Below, piece by piece: positions 16,558 through 25,131 of a stretch of DNA of 64,000 nucleotides; position 1 is the first letter of the stretch; each line of letters opens with the position of its first letter. This stretch comes from Tessaracoccus caeni (GTDB lineage Bacteria > Actinomycetota > Actinomycetes > Propionibacteriales > Propionibacteriaceae), in assembly GCF_029211185.1 (NCBI RefSeq), contig NZ_JARGDO010000002.1:1-64000 (forward strand), read 5' to 3'. Both the position numbers and the translations under genes were made by a program. The notes under the pieces are model-generated. The model had not been told where the DNA came from. It worked only from the letters and a program-made list of their open reading frames with translations, and did not search any database.

Positions 16558-18987
16558 ATGCAGAAGACGAACGCGAGCACCACGTCGCGAACGTTGCGCA
16601 TCGTGCGCTGGATCCTCGCGATCATCCTGCTGCTCGACTTCGGGCTCGCGATGAGCCACGATCCCTACCCCGATCAGCCGCCCGCCGCCTACGTCGCCAT
16701 CCGGCTGCTGACGGCGGTGTCGATCCTGCTCGCGAGTTTCCGACCGGGTCTCGGCACCGCGCTGAGCATCGTTCCGCTCGCGTTGGCCCATGCCACGGGA
16801 CACGGGCTGCAGGGCTTCTACCTCATGCTCGCCATCCCGTTCGCGGCGTGCGCCACGGCGTCGACGCCCGTGATCGTCGCGACGCTCGCGATGTTCACCG
16901 GCAATGCGATCATCGCGGTCATCATCGACGGCACCCCCATCGCGTTCTTCGAGCACGCCATGATCGTCGGCGCCGCCGCGTTCGGAGGCGTCGTCGTCCG
17001 CTCGTTGCACGCGCGCCATCTCCTGATCGGCTCCCACATCCGCGATCTGGAGCGGCGATCCGAGGAGACCCGAGCCGCCGAGCGTCGGGCGCTGGCCGCC
17101 GAACTCTCGGATCTGCTCTCCACCGGTCTCGCGGATCAGCGACGGTTGGTGGCCGAGGCGCGCGAACGGCGCGATCCGAGTCGTCTCTTGAGCGTGTCAG
17201 CCGCAGCCGGCGATCCCAGGCCGGGCGGCAGTGCCGCCGCCATGCCGCAGGACCACGCCCAGACTCTTGCGACCACACTCGACCGGCTCGCAGCAGGCTC
17301 GCGCGATGCGCTGGCTCAGCTGCGCAGCTTGATCTCGACGCTCCGCAACCGCCCGGAGACCGGGGCCCCAGGGCCTCGCGACGACCGCGTCGCTGAGGAC
17401 AGTCCGCACGCCCAAGCCCAGCCCGCCGGCCTGGTGGCGATGGCCGAAGAGATCGACGACCTCCTCACCGGACATGGCCACGCCGTCGAACTCGACGTCT
17501 CGGAAATCGCCCGCGAGCCCAGCGATTTCGCTCGACGGATCGTCGCCGACCTCTTGCGAGAGGCGGCACAGCTCACCCTCGACGCGGCCACGCCCGGCGC
17601 GTCGTGCTCCGTGCGGTTGACCTCAGACGACGACGGCGTGGTGGTCGAGGTGGCGGCGCCCGGGATGCGGCCGTCCCTCTCCGCCGTCCTCACCCAGACC
17701 GCCGGCCGGCTGCGGGAGACCGGCGGCGTCCTGGAAACCACCGACGGCGGCCGGATCCGGGCCGTCCTGCCCTCGCAGCCCACCCCCGTCGCGGAGGACG
17801 CGGCCCGCGCCGAGTCGCCGGACGATCCCGTCGGGGGACGCCGCTTCGAACGAGCGCTCCGGTGGGCGGGCACCGTCGTCAGCACGATCGGCGTTCTAGG
17901 CATCCTGGCCCTCAACCTGTTCGTGCTTCCCGCAGACGCCGAGATCGTTTGGACCCAAGACGGGCTCTGGCTGCTCACCTTCATCGGCTTCGGCCTCGCC
18001 TGCTGGCGCCCCCTCCCAGGAGCCGCCGTGCTGGCCATCGCCGCGCTGATCCGGCTCTGGTGGCTGGACCCGCAGGCGGCCATCGGTCAGCCCGATTTCG
18101 CGTTCATCGGGGCCACGGCGATCCTGGTGGCTCATCGCCGTCGCCTGTTCTGGCCCGTGCTCGCGGTGTCGCTCGCCCACGCCTGGGTGTGGTTCACCAT
18201 CGACGAGGTGTATCGGGCGTTCTTCATCACCTTCGTCGGCGCCGGGTTGGGCTTGGCCGGTCGGCACTTCATCCGGCTCCGGGATGCGCAACGAACCCGG
18301 CTCGGGCAGGCGGCCCAGCAGCACCGTCGGGCCCGCGACGAGGTGCGGCGCGAGCTTTCGGGCGAGCTGCACGACATCGTCGCGCACCAGCTCACCCTGA
18401 TCGGCCTGCAGGTGGAGGCGCAGCGCGGCGTCTCCGATCCCGCGACCCTGCGCGCGGCGATCGACCGCATCGACGCGATCCTCCAATCGACACAGACCGA
18501 CCTCGCCCTGCTGCTGCACGTGCTCGACTCCCCCGAGACCGCGTCGGCCACGGGCACCACGGCCGCCAACTCCGTTTCCCCCGCGCCCGCCGCACTCCTC
18601 ACCCTCATCGCTGCCGCAGATGCCGCTGCGGCGACGCTTCAGGACTCCGGGCGATTCCTGCAGCTGAACCTCGACCCTGACGTCTCACCGGACGACCCCA
18701 CCACCCAGCGGACGCTGGTGCGCATCGTGAGGGAATCGACCACCAACATCCTGCGCTACTCCCCCGCCCAGTCCCACAGCACCCTGGATCTCACCCGCGA
18801 CGACCACCACATCCGCATCCGCATCACCAGCCCGCTGCCGAGCCGCCCGGTCCGCTCCGCCGACTCCACCGGCCTCGGCCTCATCGGCTTGGAGGAGCGC
18901 GTCCGACTCACCGGCGGAACCCTGACGGCGAGCGCCGAGGACGGCATGTGGGTGGTCGACGCAGACCTCCCCGCCGCCCGTAGTTAG
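16558..18987 (+). CDS. Double sensor histidine kinase, paralogue of 14041-16380
   Basis: An 809-residue protein with the same two-half plan. The N-half has membrane segments in residues 12-150. Its degenerate DHp reads RALAAELSDLLSTGL, with Ser184 for His, and it is followed by a worn ATPase region. A linker near residues 205-290 is longer than in the paralogue and rich in Ala, Pro and Gln. The C-half has GELHDIVAHQL with H605, N-box RESTTNILRYS and G-box STGLGLIGLEERV. The ATG at 16558 follows AGAAGGAAG and is preferred over the ATG at 16540. Both kinases keep the acceptor His only in the C-half, so the loss predates the duplication. Partner regulator: probably 19138-19848, whose gene converges on this one. 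Confidence 0.85.
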   Translation: MQKTNASTTSRTLRIVRWILAIILLLDFGLAMSHDPYPDQPPAAYVAIRLLTAVSILLASFRPGLGTALSIVPLALAHATGHGLQGFYLMLAIPFAACATASTPVIVATLAMFTGNAIIAVIIDGTPIAFFEHAMIVGAAAFGGVVVRSLHARHLLIGSHIRDLERRSEETRAAERRALAAELSDLLSTGLADQRRLVAEARERRDPSRLLSVSAAAGDPRPGGSAAAMPQDHAQTLATTLDRLAAGSRDALAQLRSLISTLRNRPETGAPGPRDDRVAEDSPHAQAQPAGLVAMAEEIDDLLTGHGHAVELDVSEIAREPSDFARRIVADLLREAAQLTLDAATPGASCSVRLTSDDDGVVVEVAAPGMRPSLSAVLTQTAGRLRETGGVLETTDGGRIRAVLPSQPTPVAEDAARAESPDDPVGGRRFERALRWAGTVVSTIGVLGILALNLFVLPADAEIVWTQDGLWLLTFIGFGLACWRPLPGAAVLAIAALIRLWWLDPQAAIGQPDFAFIGATAILVAHRRRLFWPVLAVSLAHAWVWFTIDEVYRAFFITFVGAGLGLAGRHFIRLRDAQRTRLGQAAQQHRRARDEVRRELSGELHDIVAHQLTLIGLQVEAQRGVSDPATLRAAIDRIDAILQSTQTDLALLLHVLDSPETASATGTTAANSVSPAPAALLTLIAAADAAAATLQDSGRFLQLNLDPDVSPDDPTTQRTLVRIVRESTTNILRYSPAQSHSTLDLTRDDHHIRIRITSPLPSRPVRSADSTGLGLIGLEERVRLTGGTLTASAEDGMWVVDADLPAARS

Positions 18988-19021
18988 GCCTTCGACTGCC
19001 TGCCGGGAAGCAGTGCTGAAC

Positions 19022-19086
19022 ATAACGCTGCGAATATGGCGCGGCGTGTGAAATAGGTACAGGCCACGCCGGATAGCCAGCGTTAT
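19022..19086. terminator. Two-stem hairpin between convergent kinase and regulator genes
   Basis: The outer stem is ATAACGCTG (19022-19030) with CAGCGTTAT (19078-19086). The inner stem is CGGCGTG (19042-19048) with CACGCCG (19065-19071). It occupies the middle of the 150-bp spacer between convergent genes, so a bidirectional terminator is likely. Confidence 0.45.
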
Positions 19087-19137
19087 TCAACTCACTGCCC
19101 TGTATGTCGCTCTCGCGTCAGGGACCCGCGCATGAAC

Positions 19138-19848
19138 CTACCCCTGAATAGGCGGCAGATTCGCGGGGTCGACGATGCCCAGCTGGATCGAGCGCACCAG
19201 GATCTGCGTCCGCGACACCACCCCGAGCTTCGTTCCGATCCGCGCGACGTACTGCTTCACGGAGCCCTCCGACAGGTGCATCCGCGTAGCGATCTGCGCA
19301 TTGGTGAGGCCGTGGGCGAGCCATCGCACCAGTTCGTGCTCGCGCGGGGCGAGGTCGTGCTCGGCGGGGGCCGCCTCGTCGGCGACGACGGTGGAGACCA
19401 GCTCGCGACGCACCGACGCCGACAGCGGCATCTCCCCTGCCAGGGCCTGGCTCAGGGCCATCACCATCCGCTCTGCTCCCGCGTCCTTGAGCAGGTACCC
19501 CGAGGCCCCCGCCCGTAGCGCCCCCACCACGTACTCGCGACCGCCGAAGGTGGTCATGGCCACCACGACGGCGTCGGGCCAGCGGGCGATGATCTGGCGG
19601 GTGGCGTCGATGCCGGAGACCTGCGGCATCTGGAGGTCCATCAGCACGACGTCGGGACAGTGCTTGGCATAGGCGTCGGCCGCGAACGCCCCGTCGGGCA
19701 CCTCACCGACAAGTTCCGCCTCGGGGTGACGCTCGAAGATCCGGCGGTAGGCCTCGCGAATCTGCTCGTCGTCGTCGACGACGAGCACCCGAATGCGGCG
19801 ACCGGTCTGCACCCTCGAAGAGTACCTAGCAGTCTCCCGCCTGAACAC
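19138..19848 (-). CDS. NarL/FixJ-type response regulator
   Basis: A 236-residue regulator. The receiver domain (about 18-135) has RVLVVDDDEQ and DVVLMDLQMPQVSG with the phospho-acceptor Asp, then TTFGG and LLKDA. The LuxR-type HTH (about 165-225) has LAPREHELVRWLAHGLTNAQ and LSEGSVKQYVARIGTKLG. The GTG at 19848 is the longest start; GTG at 19812 is equally possible, since neither has a strong ribosome site. HisKA_3 kinases pair with this regulator class, so it is the likely output of the two tandem double kinases. Two sensors may feed one regulator. Confidence 0.85.
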   Translation of the reverse strand: MFRRETARYSSRVQTGRRIRVLVVDDDEQIREAYRRIFERHPEAELVGEVPDGAFAADAYAKHCPDVVLMDLQMPQVSGIDATRQIIARWPDAVVVAMTTFGGREYVVGALRAGASGYLLKDAGAERMVMALSQALAGEMPLSASVRRELVSTVVADEAAPAEHDLAPREHELVRWLAHGLTNAQIATRMHLSEGSVKQYVARIGTKLGVVSRTQILVRSIQLGIVDPANLPPIQG

Positions 19849-19913
19849 ACCAGCACCGTCGATACCGGTGGATCGCTATCCTCGGAAGACACCCAGAACG
19901 CAGGAGACTCCCC

Positions 19914-21026
19914 ATGAGCAGCGAGCCGATCAACGCCGAGGTACTGGCGGTGATCGTTGCCATGGTGGACGGCGAGCCCTGCGTGCTGACCTTGCCCCAC
20001 TCCGCCCGGCTTCCCGCCGGCCCCCTCCTGCCCGGGCACCGCTCACTTCAGACAGCGGTGCGAGCGTGGGTGGAGGAACAGACGGGACTCACCGTCGGCT
20101 ACCTGGAGCAGCTCTACACCTTCGCCGATCGCGACCGCGACCACAGCGGCACCCGCACCATCTCCGTCTCCTATCTCGGTTTGGTCCGCGGTTTGAACAC
20201 CAAGGGTGGACGGTGGCGCAGTTGGTACTCACTGTTCCCCTGGGAAGACCGCCGCGACGGCGCCACCCCCCTCACCGACGTCATCGGTCCGGCGCTGAAC
20301 CGCTGGGCGACAGGGTCTGATCCCTCGCGGCATACCAACAGCGACGACGCAGCACCTGAGCGCCGAAGCACCGAGAGCGACCTCCTCCACGAAGCCGGCG
20401 CCGATCCCTCGCTGCATACCAACAGCGAGCACGTAGCATCGCCGGCGCACACCCACGATCAAGAGGTCGAGGGACATGCTCGAGGGGAGGCGAGGGCTGA
20501 CGCCGCCGCGCGGTGGGACCGGTGCGCCGTCGACTTCGGTCTCGATGGCCGGCCCTGGCAGCCAGACCTGGCCCTGCAGCGCTACGAGGTGCTGTGGGAG
20601 GCTGGGCTCGTGCCGGAGTCGCCTGACGAGCGAAGGCGGGCGGCAACCCCGGCCGGGAACCGGATCGAATGGTGGCAGCAGGCCCCAGGTGTACCTGGCG
20701 AACGGATGGACGGCGACCATCGGCGGGTTCTCGCCACGGGCATCGCTCGTCTGCGCTCCACCATCCAATATCGGCCGGTCGTGTTCGAGTTGATGCCAGA
20801 GGAGTTCACTCTGAGCCAGCTCCAGGCCTGCGTCGAGGCGCTGGGCGGCCAGGACATCCACACCCAGAACTTCCGCAGGCTGGTGGAGCAGCAGCAGTTG
20901 GTCGAGGAGACGGGCGGTCGCACGTCCACCCGGGGCCGCCCGGCCAGGCTTTACCGCTTCCGCCAGGAGATCCTCCAGGAACGCCGGGCCGCCGGCACCA
21001 AACTCCCCACCCCGCGCTCCCGCTGA
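19914..21026 (+). CDS. NrtR-like Nudix-domain transcriptional regulator
   Basis: A 370-residue protein. Residues 1-135 match the Nudix-like sensor part of NrtR regulators, with NAEVLAVIVAMVDGEPCVLT and TAVRAWVEEQTGLTVGYLEQ. The catalytic Nudix box is incomplete, as usual in ADP-ribose-sensing members. Residues about 225-350 hold a winged helix ending in RLVEQQQLVEETGGRTSTRG. NrtR proteins are normally near 220-250 residues. The excess is a low-complexity insert (about 130-225) with a duplicated 12-residue unit, PSRHTNSDDAAP and PSLHTNSEHVAS. NrtR controls NAD synthesis, and nadA-nadB-nadC lie 4.3 kb downstream behind tandem palindromes, its probable target. Start ATG with GCAGGAGA upstream. 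Confidence 0.75.
   Translation: MSSEPINAEVLAVIVAMVDGEPCVLTLPHSARLPAGPLLPGHRSLQTAVRAWVEEQTGLTVGYLEQLYTFADRDRDHSGTRTISVSYLGLVRGLNTKGGRWRSWYSLFPWEDRRDGATPLTDVIGPALNRWATGSDPSRHTNSDDAAPERRSTESDLLHEAGADPSLHTNSEHVASPAHTHDQEVEGHARGEARADAAARWDRCAVDFGLDGRPWQPDLALQRYEVLWEAGLVPESPDERRRAATPAGNRIEWWQQAPGVPGERMDGDHRRVLATGIARLRSTIQYRPVVFELMPEEFTLSQLQACVEALGGQDIHTQNFRRLVEQQQLVEETGGRTSTRGRPARLYRFRQEILQERRAAGTKLPTPRSR
20319..20438 (+). repeat. Two in-frame direct repeats inside the NrtR-like gene
   Basis: The 36-bp units at 20319-20354 and 20403-20438 match at 32 of 36 positions and are offset by 84 bp, a multiple of three. Both begin GATCCCTCGC and share GCATACCAACAGCGA. They encode the low-complexity insert, and look like intergenic-type repeat units accepted into a coding frame. 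Confidence 0.65.
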
Positions 21027-21053
21027 ACCACTCTCCGGGGCGCGGATACCCCT

Positions 21054-21243
21054 CACGCTCTTTGAGGTGCGAAGGCTCAGGGGCGTACTTCGAGACGCTC
21101 GTACCTCGCTCCTCAGCACCCGCAACGAGCCCCAGAGCCGAAGCCTCGACAATCAGGACGAGCGCGGAGCACCGATGACGCTCTTTGAGGCGCGGAGGCG
21201 CTGGGCGAGGAACGAGCCCCCAAGCCGAAGCCTCGAAAAGAGC
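21054..21243. repeat. Dispersed GAGGTGCG/CCTCGAA repeat cluster A
   Basis: It starts 27 bp after the NrtR-like gene. It contains CTCTTTGAGGTGCG, an inverted copy of the 29-bp unit GCTGAGGAGCGAGG...CTCGAA (21089-21117), and a 70-bp unit running from CTCTTTGAGG to CCTCGAAAAGAG (21181-21242). Closely similar units recur near 24329, 25132, 28976, 31599 and 50201. No gene is present in 21027-21371. Confidence 0.7.
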
Positions 21244-21305
21244 CCCCGCAAGAATCCGCAGAAACCCAGGGACAATCCCCGATCAACCACCAACAACGAC
21301 ACTCC

Positions 21306-21347
21306 AGTGGGAGATGTTCCCCCGTAGACGGTGGAACATCTCCCACT
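21306..21347. terminator. Perfect 15-bp hairpin after the M23/lectin gene
   Basis: AGTGGGAGATGTTCC (21306-21320) pairs perfectly with 21333-21347 around a 12-nt loop. It lies 24 bp after the stop of the minus-strand gene 21372-23600 and is its likely terminator, without a U-tract. Confidence 0.65.
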
Positions 21348-21371
21348 GAAGCACTCTCCCGAACCCAGGTG

Positions 21372-23600
21372 CTACTTGATCGTCGCCTTCACCGAACCCG
21401 ACTTCGCCTCATACGCCTTCGTCGAGCCGTAACTCACCTTGAACGTATGACTCCCCTTCTTCAACCCCGACAGACTCACACTGGCTTTACCTTTCTTCAC
21501 AGTGACGGTCTTGACCAACTTCTTCCCGTCATACACCTTCACCTTCCCGGCCACCGACGCATCCTTCGTACCCGGCAGACCCAGCGCGATCGACAACGTC
21601 ACCTTGCCCTTCGAGCCAGCCTTCGCCGACACCTTCACCGACGGCGAACCCTTACCAACCTTCACCGCCTTCGAAGTAACAGTCCGCGATTCCACACCAG
21701 CCGCGCTGGCGGTCACCCGAACACTGAGCTTCTTCCCCACATCCGACGGCAACGGCACATAAGTGGACTTCGTAGCCCCCTTGATGCTCTTCCCATCCCG
21801 CAACCACTGATACTTCACCGAATAAGACGACTTCCAAGCCCCCAGCTTCGCCGACACCTTCGACCCGACCTTCACCGAAGACCCCACCGACGGCACCGTC
21901 ACCTCCGGCAACAGCACTTCGGGCGGCATCACGGCGGGGGTCTGCGAAGAGAGCGCGACGCCCGGCGCATAGCCGCTCCGCGTTGCAGTGACCTGCACTG
22001 AGATCCGCTTCCCTTCCATGCCGGTGGCCAGCGTGTAAGACGATTCGGTGGCCCCTGCAATCGCAGTGCCGTCGGCCAGCCACTGGTAGGAATACGAGGT
22101 GTCGCCGACAGACCAAGAGCCATTCGACGCGGAAAGGGATGAACCAACTCTCGCGGTGCCATTGATCACTGGTGCCGACGTATTGCCGATGAACCATGAG
22201 CCGGTGAACCGAAGCTTTTCGGGAGCATCGCAGCTGCGGAGCTGGAGGGCCGACCCGTTGCCGGTGGCACCGCCTGCCGTAGCCAGACACTGCCCATCAC
22301 TATCAGAACGGATCGTACCGTCGCTACCAAGCGTCCATTTCTGGTTACTAGCTCCGTGGCAACCGATGAGCGAAACCGGACGACCGCTGCCGGATATCAG
22401 ACCAGAAGCATCAAGACACATATTGTAGTTGCCGTACACCCGAAGCTGCCCATTTTCGTACTTCCAGGACTGGTTCGACCCACCATGACAGCCATACAGC
22501 ATGACTTTGTTGCCATCCACAGGCCTGGAAAGGTCGTTATCAATGCACTGGCTTGTACCAACCACCACGATCTGGTTTCCCCCAGAGATCTTCGTCACAG
22601 GGAACACCGTATCCCCGGCCCACTTCAGCACGCCTGTGTCATTGCAGCTGCGGAGTTGGAGAGCAACTCCGTTGCCCGTGGCGCCGCCAACCGTGGCTAG
22701 GCACTGCCCATCACTGTCAGAGCGGATCGTGCTGTCGCCATATCTCGTCCACTTCTGGTTGCTAGCGCCGTGGCACGTATGGAGCGTCACAGCACGACCA
22801 CTCCCGGACATCAGACCAGAGGCATCAAGACACATATTGTAGTTGCCATACATGCGAAGCAAACCGTTCTCGTACTTCCAGGACTGGTTCGACCCACCAT
22901 GACAGCCAAACATCATGATTTTATTGCCATTCACAGGGAGGGAGCCCGCATTGTCAATGCACTGATTCGTACCAGCCGCCCGAATCTGATCACCGCCCGC
23001 AATCTTCGTCGGATCTGGCTGGACTGGCGCAGACCCCGCCGGTCCGTTAGCAGCGAGCCATGGCAGAGGGTTGACGTATCCAAAATTGCCCGTCTCTCCA
23101 GCGGCACAGTTCCGGTACCCCCACAAGTGCATCCCCGCCCGGTAGGTTCCGGGAATCACGGAGAAGTGAAGATGACTGTTTCCACCCCACTGCGCAACCG
23201 TGCCCAGCTGAGTTCCCGTCGACACTGTCGCACCGGTACCAACCGTTGGGTTGATATGACCATATACCGCCACAAAGTCCCCGGCGGTCGACCGGTGTTG
23301 AACAATCGCAGCCTGCCCTGTGGAATAGCCAACGATCGCCTTCACTGTTCCACCACCGATAGCTTTGACCGAGCTCCCGGCTGGCGCACCTTGTGAGTCA
23401 GCTCCCAGGTGAGCCCAACCGGCCACATATTCACCACCACAGACGTTGAAGCCCCAGTCGTTGTAGCGCCCCACAACCGACGGATTGCCCCAGTTACCCG
23501 GCCAATTGTGGATGGTGGCCGCCGCCCGGATCGGTGTTGCCAGGATCGTTCCAGCGATGGCCAGCGCGAGCGACACGCTGACGGCAAGCCACCTTCGCAT
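21372..23600 (-). CDS. Secreted M23-like peptidase with two ricin-B lectin domains and Ig-like repeats
   Basis: A 742-residue protein. It has a signal peptide (1-27, MRRWLAVSVSLALAIAG then TPIRAA). An M23 domain (about 35-185) has zinc-ligand candidates H64 and D68 (WAHLGAD) and H143/H145 (SHLHF). Two ricin-B lectin domains (about 198-325 and 326-455) carry QxW motifs such as SNQSW and SNQKW. Two Ig-like domains with YQWL are near 470-640, and a final Lys-rich Ig-like domain follows. Probable roles are cell-wall hydrolysis with glycan binding, or attack on other cells. The two lectin domains are very similar in DNA, pointing to recent internal duplication. Codon use is less GC-biased than in neighbours, suggesting transfer. 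Start 23600 (MRRW) or 23639 (MTTTELTTRR) are both possible. Confidence 0.8.
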   Translation of the reverse strand: MRRWLAVSVSLALAIAGTILATPIRAAATIHNWPGNWGNPSVVGRYNDWGFNVCGGEYVAGWAHLGADSQGAPAGSSVKAIGGGTVKAIVGYSTGQAAIVQHRSTAGDFVAVYGHINPTVGTGATVSTGTQLGTVAQWGGNSHLHFSVIPGTYRAGMHLWGYRNCAAGETGNFGYVNPLPWLAANGPAGSAPVQPDPTKIAGGDQIRAAGTNQCIDNAGSLPVNGNKIMMFGCHGGSNQSWKYENGLLRMYGNYNMCLDASGLMSGSGRAVTLHTCHGASNQKWTRYGDSTIRSDSDGQCLATVGGATGNGVALQLRSCNDTGVLKWAGDTVFPVTKISGGNQIVVVGTSQCIDNDLSRPVDGNKVMLYGCHGGSNQSWKYENGQLRVYGNYNMCLDASGLISGSGRPVSLIGCHGASNQKWTLGSDGTIRSDSDGQCLATAGGATGNGSALQLRSCDAPEKLRFTGSWFIGNTSAPVINGTARVGSSLSASNGSWSVGDTSYSYQWLADGTAIAGATESSYTLATGMEGKRISVQVTATRSGYAPGVALSSQTPAVMPPEVLLPEVTVPSVGSSVKVGSKVSAKLGAWKSSYSVKYQWLRDGKSIKGATKSTYVPLPSDVGKKLSVRVTASAAGVESRTVTSKAVKVGKGSPSVKVSAKAGSKGKVTLSIALGLPGTKDASVAGKVKVYDGKKLVKTVTVKKGKASVSLSGLKKGSHTFKVSYGSTKAYEAKSGSVKATIK

Positions 23601-23797
23601 GGTGCACCCTCGCCTGGTGGTCAGTTCAGTAGTTGTCATTGCTCCCCCGCTCTCAAGGCCCCGCCGAAGCGGCGGGCGCACCCAGCACCGACCCCGCAGC
23701 CTCCAGTGGCCACGGATACTCCTCACAGCACTTCATACCCCGATCTACCGGGGCATGTTGTCGTTCCGCGAGACAGGCACGACCCTACCTTGAAATC

Positions 23798-23813
23798 TAC
23801 ATACATGTATGTA
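23798..23813. promoter_or_regulatory. Perfect 16-bp palindrome upstream of the XRE gene
   Basis: TACATACATGTATGTA lies 34 bp before the GTG of the XRE regulator, between two divergent genes. A perfect AT-rich palindrome here is the expected form of an autoregulatory operator. Confidence 0.5.
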
Positions 23814-23847
23814 AATCAAAAGATGCAGTTCCCACAAGGCTTGCCGG

Positions 23848-24129
23848 GTGGACAGCCCGAAGCCGCGCGGATCGTGGGACGAGTGCGCCCGTGAGATCGG
23901 CATCCGGCTGCAGCGGGCCAGGCACGCGAAGGGCATGAGCCAGGAAGCCGTGGCCCACGCCGCTGGCATCGCGGGGCAGACCTACTACAAGTACGAGAAG
24001 GGTGAGTCGAAGCCGGGCACCCCACTGAACCCTCGGCTACGGACACTACTGGCCGTCGCACAGGTGCTCGACGTCGAACTCACCACCCTCATCCCGAAGG
24101 ATCTGCCCGACCTCACGGCGGGTCGCTGA
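23848..24129 (+). CDS. Small XRE-family regulator
   Basis: A 93-residue protein that is essentially one helix-turn-helix domain: IGIRLQRARHAKGMSQEAVA, then HAAGIAGQTYYKYEKGESKP. The GTG at 23848 gives a short N-terminal tail and lies 34 bp after a perfect palindrome. It is divergent from the M23/lectin gene (248 bp apart) and may repress it, itself or both. A long hairpin follows its stop. Confidence 0.75.
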   Translation: MDSPKPRGSWDECAREIGIRLQRARHAKGMSQEAVAHAAGIAGQTYYKYEKGESKPGTPLNPRLRTLLAVAQVLDVELTTLIPKDLPDLTAGR

Positions 24130-24184
24130 GAGTCGGTCTTCGCGGTCTCCCCCTCGAGGACTGCGCGAGGAACGATGGCGTACA

Positions 24185-24247
24185 TATAGCTGGCTCTGCT
24201 GGTCGCACTGTACGTATTGCACAGTGCGACCAACAGAGCCAGCTATA
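24185..24247. terminator. Very long hairpin after the XRE gene
   Basis: A 27-bp stem with one mismatch (24185-24211 with 24221-24247) has a 9-nt loop. Arms begin TATAGCTGGCTCTG. It is 55 bp after the stop at 24129. The stem is longer than an ordinary terminator and could also be a small inverted-repeat element or a structured RNA. Confidence 0.5.
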
Positions 24248-24328
24248 GATCCGGCACCACCCGCCCGATCGGCACCTGAGGAGCCGAGTCGCGTGGAGGA
24301 GCACCCCCTTCGAGGTGCACCCCACCTA

Positions 24329-24618
24329 CGCTCTTCGAGGTGCGGCGCGCAGCGGAGCCTCGAGGAGAGCGACGGGTAGTCGTATGGAGGATGGGGGTCG
24401 CGTGCGGGTTTTGGTGGGCCTAAAAGCCGTCCTGCACACGCGAAGCGCCGTGAGGCGACCGGGCGGGTACTTCGAGGCTCGCTTCACTCGCACCTCAGCA
24501 ACCGCAACCCCATCCGTAACACGACGAGCAAGACCACCGGAACCTGACCACAAGCCCTCAGGTGCCGTCACGCTCTCCTCGAGGCTCGGCCACAGGCGGC
24601 CTCGCACCTCGAAGAGCG
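24329..24618. repeat. 290-bp element with 16-bp perfect terminal inverted repeats, copy 1
   Basis: It is bounded by CGCTCTTCGAGGTGCG (24329-24344) and its exact reverse complement (24603-24618). Its interior, including the GGTGGGCCTAAAAGCCGT block and TCGCACCTCAGCAACCGC, recurs with the same order at 50430-50728. There is no coding frame of substance inside. It looks like a non-autonomous mobile element or a composite REP element. Confidence 0.65.
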
Positions 24619-24873
24619 CAGGGTAGACCCACGCGAAGCGCCGGAACACGGCCGGGCAGGACCGGACCCCATCCGGAACACGACGGACCTGACCGCCGAA
24701 ACCCAACCTCAGCCCGCCGTCGCCAAGGCCGCTGCAGATTCTCGCGAGGCCCTTCGAGACGATGCCCGCGACTCAGCTTGCACCCCCACAGTCAGGCGCG
24801 AACGGCGGGCATCCCTCAGGGACCGGTGGCGAGGCGATCACGCAGCCCACCCTAACGCCCCTCGAGCCATTCC

Positions 24874-24981
24874 GTCGCCGATTCGCACCACGCAACTCGC
24901 CGACTCGCGGACCCAAACTCGCCGATTCGCGACAGGCAACTCGCCGTTTTGCGGCAACCAACTCGCCGTTTTGCGGACTTT
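24874..24981. repeat. Tandem repeat of about 22 bp, four and a half units
   Basis: Units start at about 24894, 24915, 24938 and 24960, with a partial unit before them. Each has AACTCGCC followed by GACTCGCGG, GATTCGCG or GTTTTGCGG. Units are adjacent with no spacers, so this is not a CRISPR array. Confidence 0.65.
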
Positions 24982-25131
24982 TCTCTCCGCCAAAGTCGAC
25001 CCGGAGCCCCAACCGCATGCCCGCAGACACCCTCATGCCCTCCTTGAGGCTCGGCCGCAGGCGGCCTCGTGGTTCCTCATACGAAAGAACCCCTCTTTCC
25101 CGCCCTACGGCGTCCGCGAAGCAGCCCGCAC

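Noticed and set aside
24874-24981. CRISPR-like tandem units
   Set aside because: Units are contiguous without spacers, only about 22 bp long and variable.
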